Positions 61,101 through 64,000 of a stretch of 64,000 nt of DNA are shown here, piece after piece. The number at the start of each line of letters is the position of its first letter. Position 1 is the stretch's first letter. The notes below the pieces were generated by a model that was not told the origin of the DNA, ran no database searches, and worked only from the letters and a program-made list of their open reading frames with translations. Position numbers and translations under genes: made by a program. Source of the DNA: Phoebastria nigripes (lineage: Eukaryota; Chordata; Aves; Procellariiformes; Diomedeidae); assembly GCA_035582835.1 (NCBI GenBank), contig JAYKAV010002618.1:419613-483612 (forward strand). The letters run 5' to 3'.

Positions 61101-64000
61101 AGGCCCAGAAGGATAACAACAAGACCTTATTTTACAAAGCTGATAGCTGCAAACTTCTCTTAGATGCACTGGGTTTTCCCCATGGCTTAGATGCCAAGAA
61201 TATTTCAGTGCTCGTGGACTACTTCGCTAGTAACATATTCATTTTTCATGCACATGTTTATCTTTACGTGCATGAACAGAAAAACTTCAATCTTTCTAAG
61301 AACTTTGGAAAAACAGAGCTCAAGTTTTGAGTTGTTTTTTTATTAGAAAGAAATGGGATACAGAATAGGTTATTTAGATCAAGGTCACTGGGACCAGTGT
61401 AATAATTTTGTTTCCAGTGGGATGAAGACTTCACCCACATCCCTGTTACTATTTTGGACCAAAAAAGCCAAAATTTATAAAAAAAGTATCATTTCAAGAC
61501 TAAAAAGCCAAAAATAAAAAATGAAGAGCTCATTGTCAGACTGCAAATAATCTTTTCTCAAAACAAAAAAAGATCTTTAAAAAATCTTTAATTAATCTTA
61601 CTAATTACATGTACCTAGGTTGTCATACCAAATTCTCCTTCATCCAAGTGTCACTCAGACACTTGGTCTGAAGTCTGTGGTTCACGCTCAGCCTTCAGCA
61701 TTTCAGATTTTATTTACTACAGCAGCGTATCTAAACTAGAATCCAGAAATTTACTGGTCCAGGAGGAGAGCAAAGGAAGGAAGGAAGCTCTATGTCCAGC
61801 TGGCAGTCACTAAGTTGAGGAACTCAAGTTAAGGAAACTGCAGATCTTTATAGATTAGGGCAAAACATATCTGCTGCATCCAGTCTTCAGAGGCTCTGCC
61901 ATGGTCAGCAGTGAGTCAGTCAGAGTGATAAAGAAAGGTGGATCAAAACAAAAAAAAAGCAAGTTATAAAGACAGGCTGCAGGAACTGATTTTGCCATGC
62001 ATCTTTATTTCTTGAACTTTCCAGACTGAAGTGGTTATGCAGACTACCACAAAGAAAACAAAGACAGCCAGCAACTTCCCAACTTAAGGTTGGCTGTTCA
62101 GACAACATGGTCCATCACAAAATTTCTCAGTCTCTCCAGGAATGGGCATAAATATAGACTCACAGCTCTATTAAATGACAAACTTATTTAAAAAAACATT
62201 CCTGACTGCAGCTTTTAAGTGGGGTGCAGCCAGGAGCATGCCTGTAATCTCCTTGTTGAACATCTGGCACACAGGTAGATTGGAACAAAACCATACTCCA
62301 TGCATTTACCTCCCCAAAGTGACTAGTGCCTAGACTTCCAGGAGGACTCTCTATCCCATGTCCTCCACTTCCCAGTAAACATTGTGGAGGTCTAAGCACT
62401 TCTGAAAAGTCTTGACCAAGCTGACTAGTTTCCTGAACATTCGCTAACTAGCAATTCCTACTACTCTTACTATTAAAAATAAATGAATAGTCTACCAGTG
62501 CTGGGCAAGTGGATTGCAGTCCCGCACGTTTATGAAAGTATATGAGTAATCTCAGCAGTATGTGCCAACTCTCAATGTGTTGTTTTTAAAGTGATGTTAT
62601 AGTTCACTGCATGTTTAATTTTTCATAGTTTATAAATTTATAACCATTGCTATTTGTGGTGTAGGAAGGTCTGGAATCAGAAGGTCGATATTGGATCATT
62701 TTAAGGTCTAACCCACAAATTATTTCTTCCAACCAGCTAGAGAATAGAGTTGAGGAAGCCTGCAGAGCTTTCTGAGGAGAAATAACACTTTTCTGAGAGT
62801 GGTCAATGCATTCATCAAGAATTCTGCAGGCTGCCTCAGATGTGGGGCAGAAGCTCAAACGGCCACTCTCCCAGATAGCAATGAGCTATACCAGGCCTAC
62901 CGCCAGCAAGATTCAAACAAAAGGTGATAAAAAACAGACAAAACACAGTACCAAACCTATTGACAGTACTGTAGCATCAGGATGTCCATGACCCTAACCC
63001 TGACCTCTGCTCTGTGCTGCCCTTTGAGCCTACGGGGCCTGAGCGAGCCTTACTTTGAGCCACTTGGACCTGCAGCTGTGTTTCTGCCTCCCCTTCCTTT
63101 GCTCCTACTCCTTTCCATGGAGGAGGGATGGTGGCTTTGCACAGCCCCTCTGCTCTAGCGCTGGGACAAGCAGAAAACAAACTGGTTTTTGCATCTCTTC
63201 CCTTTGGTGACACACCACTTTGTCAGAGAAAAAGGGATGAGGTGGGGCAGAGGACAGGGTGTTGTGTACGTGGACTTGAAGACCCAGGGGAGAAAGAAAA
63301 CATTTTGGGGCATGGAGATTTCTATAGGAGAAAGGGCCTCATGCTCCAAATGGAGAGAAGCTCACATCCTGTGAAATCTTGCTGGGGTGGAGGACCTTGC
63401 TCCAGGGAAGAAGATGCAAAATAGGGACCTCAGCACCCAACTGGGTGACAGCCTCTACCACAAAACAAAGTCTTGGGATGACTTTTGAGATGAGCTCAGC
63501 CAGGCTCCACCAGTGATTACATGCCTTCAGCAGCAACTAAGGATGATGTTTTGCTTGTTTTTTTAATGGAACTTTGACAGAAGACAGCTGGATCTTCAAC
63601 ATCTTACATGTTCAACTGTAGCCAAAGGGATATGTCATCATTCTGAAAACTAATTGCACAGACAGTGATCAAAGAAGACACCCCTACCCACAGTAAAGAG
63701 ACAAAGGGTGCTAAACATTTGCACCTACATCCCCAACCACATATTCTCCAGCCACAAGATTCATTGTGGATGAGCTCTGTACATGGTGCATATGCTCAGT
63801 CCTTAAACAAGCCCCAGAACTGTCGACACCCCCACTTTGGCACAGGAGATGTTACTAGAGCCCTAGTAGTACCACTGGAATAGCTCTCCTGGGTGGCACA
63901 TCTCTCGTCCCATGGGGCAGCTGGTTTGTTCGTTGCCTTCAAAGACGTACTGCCTTGGCAGACACGCAACAGAGCCAAATCTTGTGGCCTCTGCTGCCAC
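58169..64000. other. Single-copy DNA, no gene recognised
   Basis: No coding or RNA gene is recognised. Open frames are up to 119 codons (58560-58919, plus) and lack motifs. GC-richer patches occur at 59480-59760 and 62980-63440. A single CCCTAACCCTGACC at about 62992 is not a telomeric array. Confidence 0.6.

Noticed and set aside
62992..63005. Telomere-like CCCTAACCC
   Set aside because: There is only a single copy, with no array.
1..64000. Bacterial-type systems (CRISPR, toxin-antitoxin, phage defence) or tRNA/rRNA genes
   Set aside because: No repeat-spacer arrays, operons, Shine-Dalgarno spacing or tRNA box pairs were seen; all repeat evidence points to a bird genome.

Overview
This window looks like non-coding nuclear DNA from a bird. 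The evidence is the repeats. At least seven pieces of CR1 retrotransposon are present, several with the avian-type 3' end (GGTCTTTTCCAACCT followed by ATTCTATG units). There is also one solo-LTR-like element of a kind common in bird genomes, and one ancient MIR-type SINE relic. Young CR1 copies that differ at only about 3-4% of sites suggest a bird in which this subfamily was active fairly recently. I cannot name the species. Nothing suggests a bacterium, phage or plasmid: there are no operons, ribosome-binding-site spacing, long ORFs or CRISPR arrays.

I recognise no protein-coding gene, rRNA, tRNA or snRNA. The longest open frames (166, 157 and 152 codons) have no family signature and are the size expected by chance in 64 kb of eukaryotic DNA. 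The window could be intergenic or lie inside a long intron. A few short stretches deserve a look as possible exons: 15012-15383 (fully open, good splice signals at both ends), 7872-8030 (coding-like third-position bias) and 22519-22710 (GC-rich, coding-like on both strands).

Layout: 1-120 CR1 3' end; 121-10780 mostly single-copy AT-rich DNA; 10790-10925 a candidate conserved non-coding block with a strong inverted repeat; 10926-30050 single-copy DNA with the exon-like patches, an ancient amniote repeat near 18.8 kb and a CArG-centred palindrome at 25.57 kb; 30.05-30.29 kb a candidate conserved block; 33.9-34.3 kb an older CR1; 35.5-35.8 and 36.7-37.0 kb candidate conserved blocks; 37.4-39.05 kb a very degraded CR1/L3-like LINE with traces of reverse transcriptase; 39.7-39.9 kb a MIR relic; 40.35-41.45 kb the LTR-like element with a 47-bp tandem array; 46.7-51.2 kb a cluster of three CR1s; 51.2-57.3 kb single-copy DNA, partly purine-rich on one strand; 57.3-58.2 kb a frameshifted CR1; 58.2-64 kb single-copy DNA.

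No new biological system is evident. The main value of the window is its layered record of CR1 insertions of different ages, plus a handful of regulatory-looking or exon-like candidates that need alignment or RNA data.
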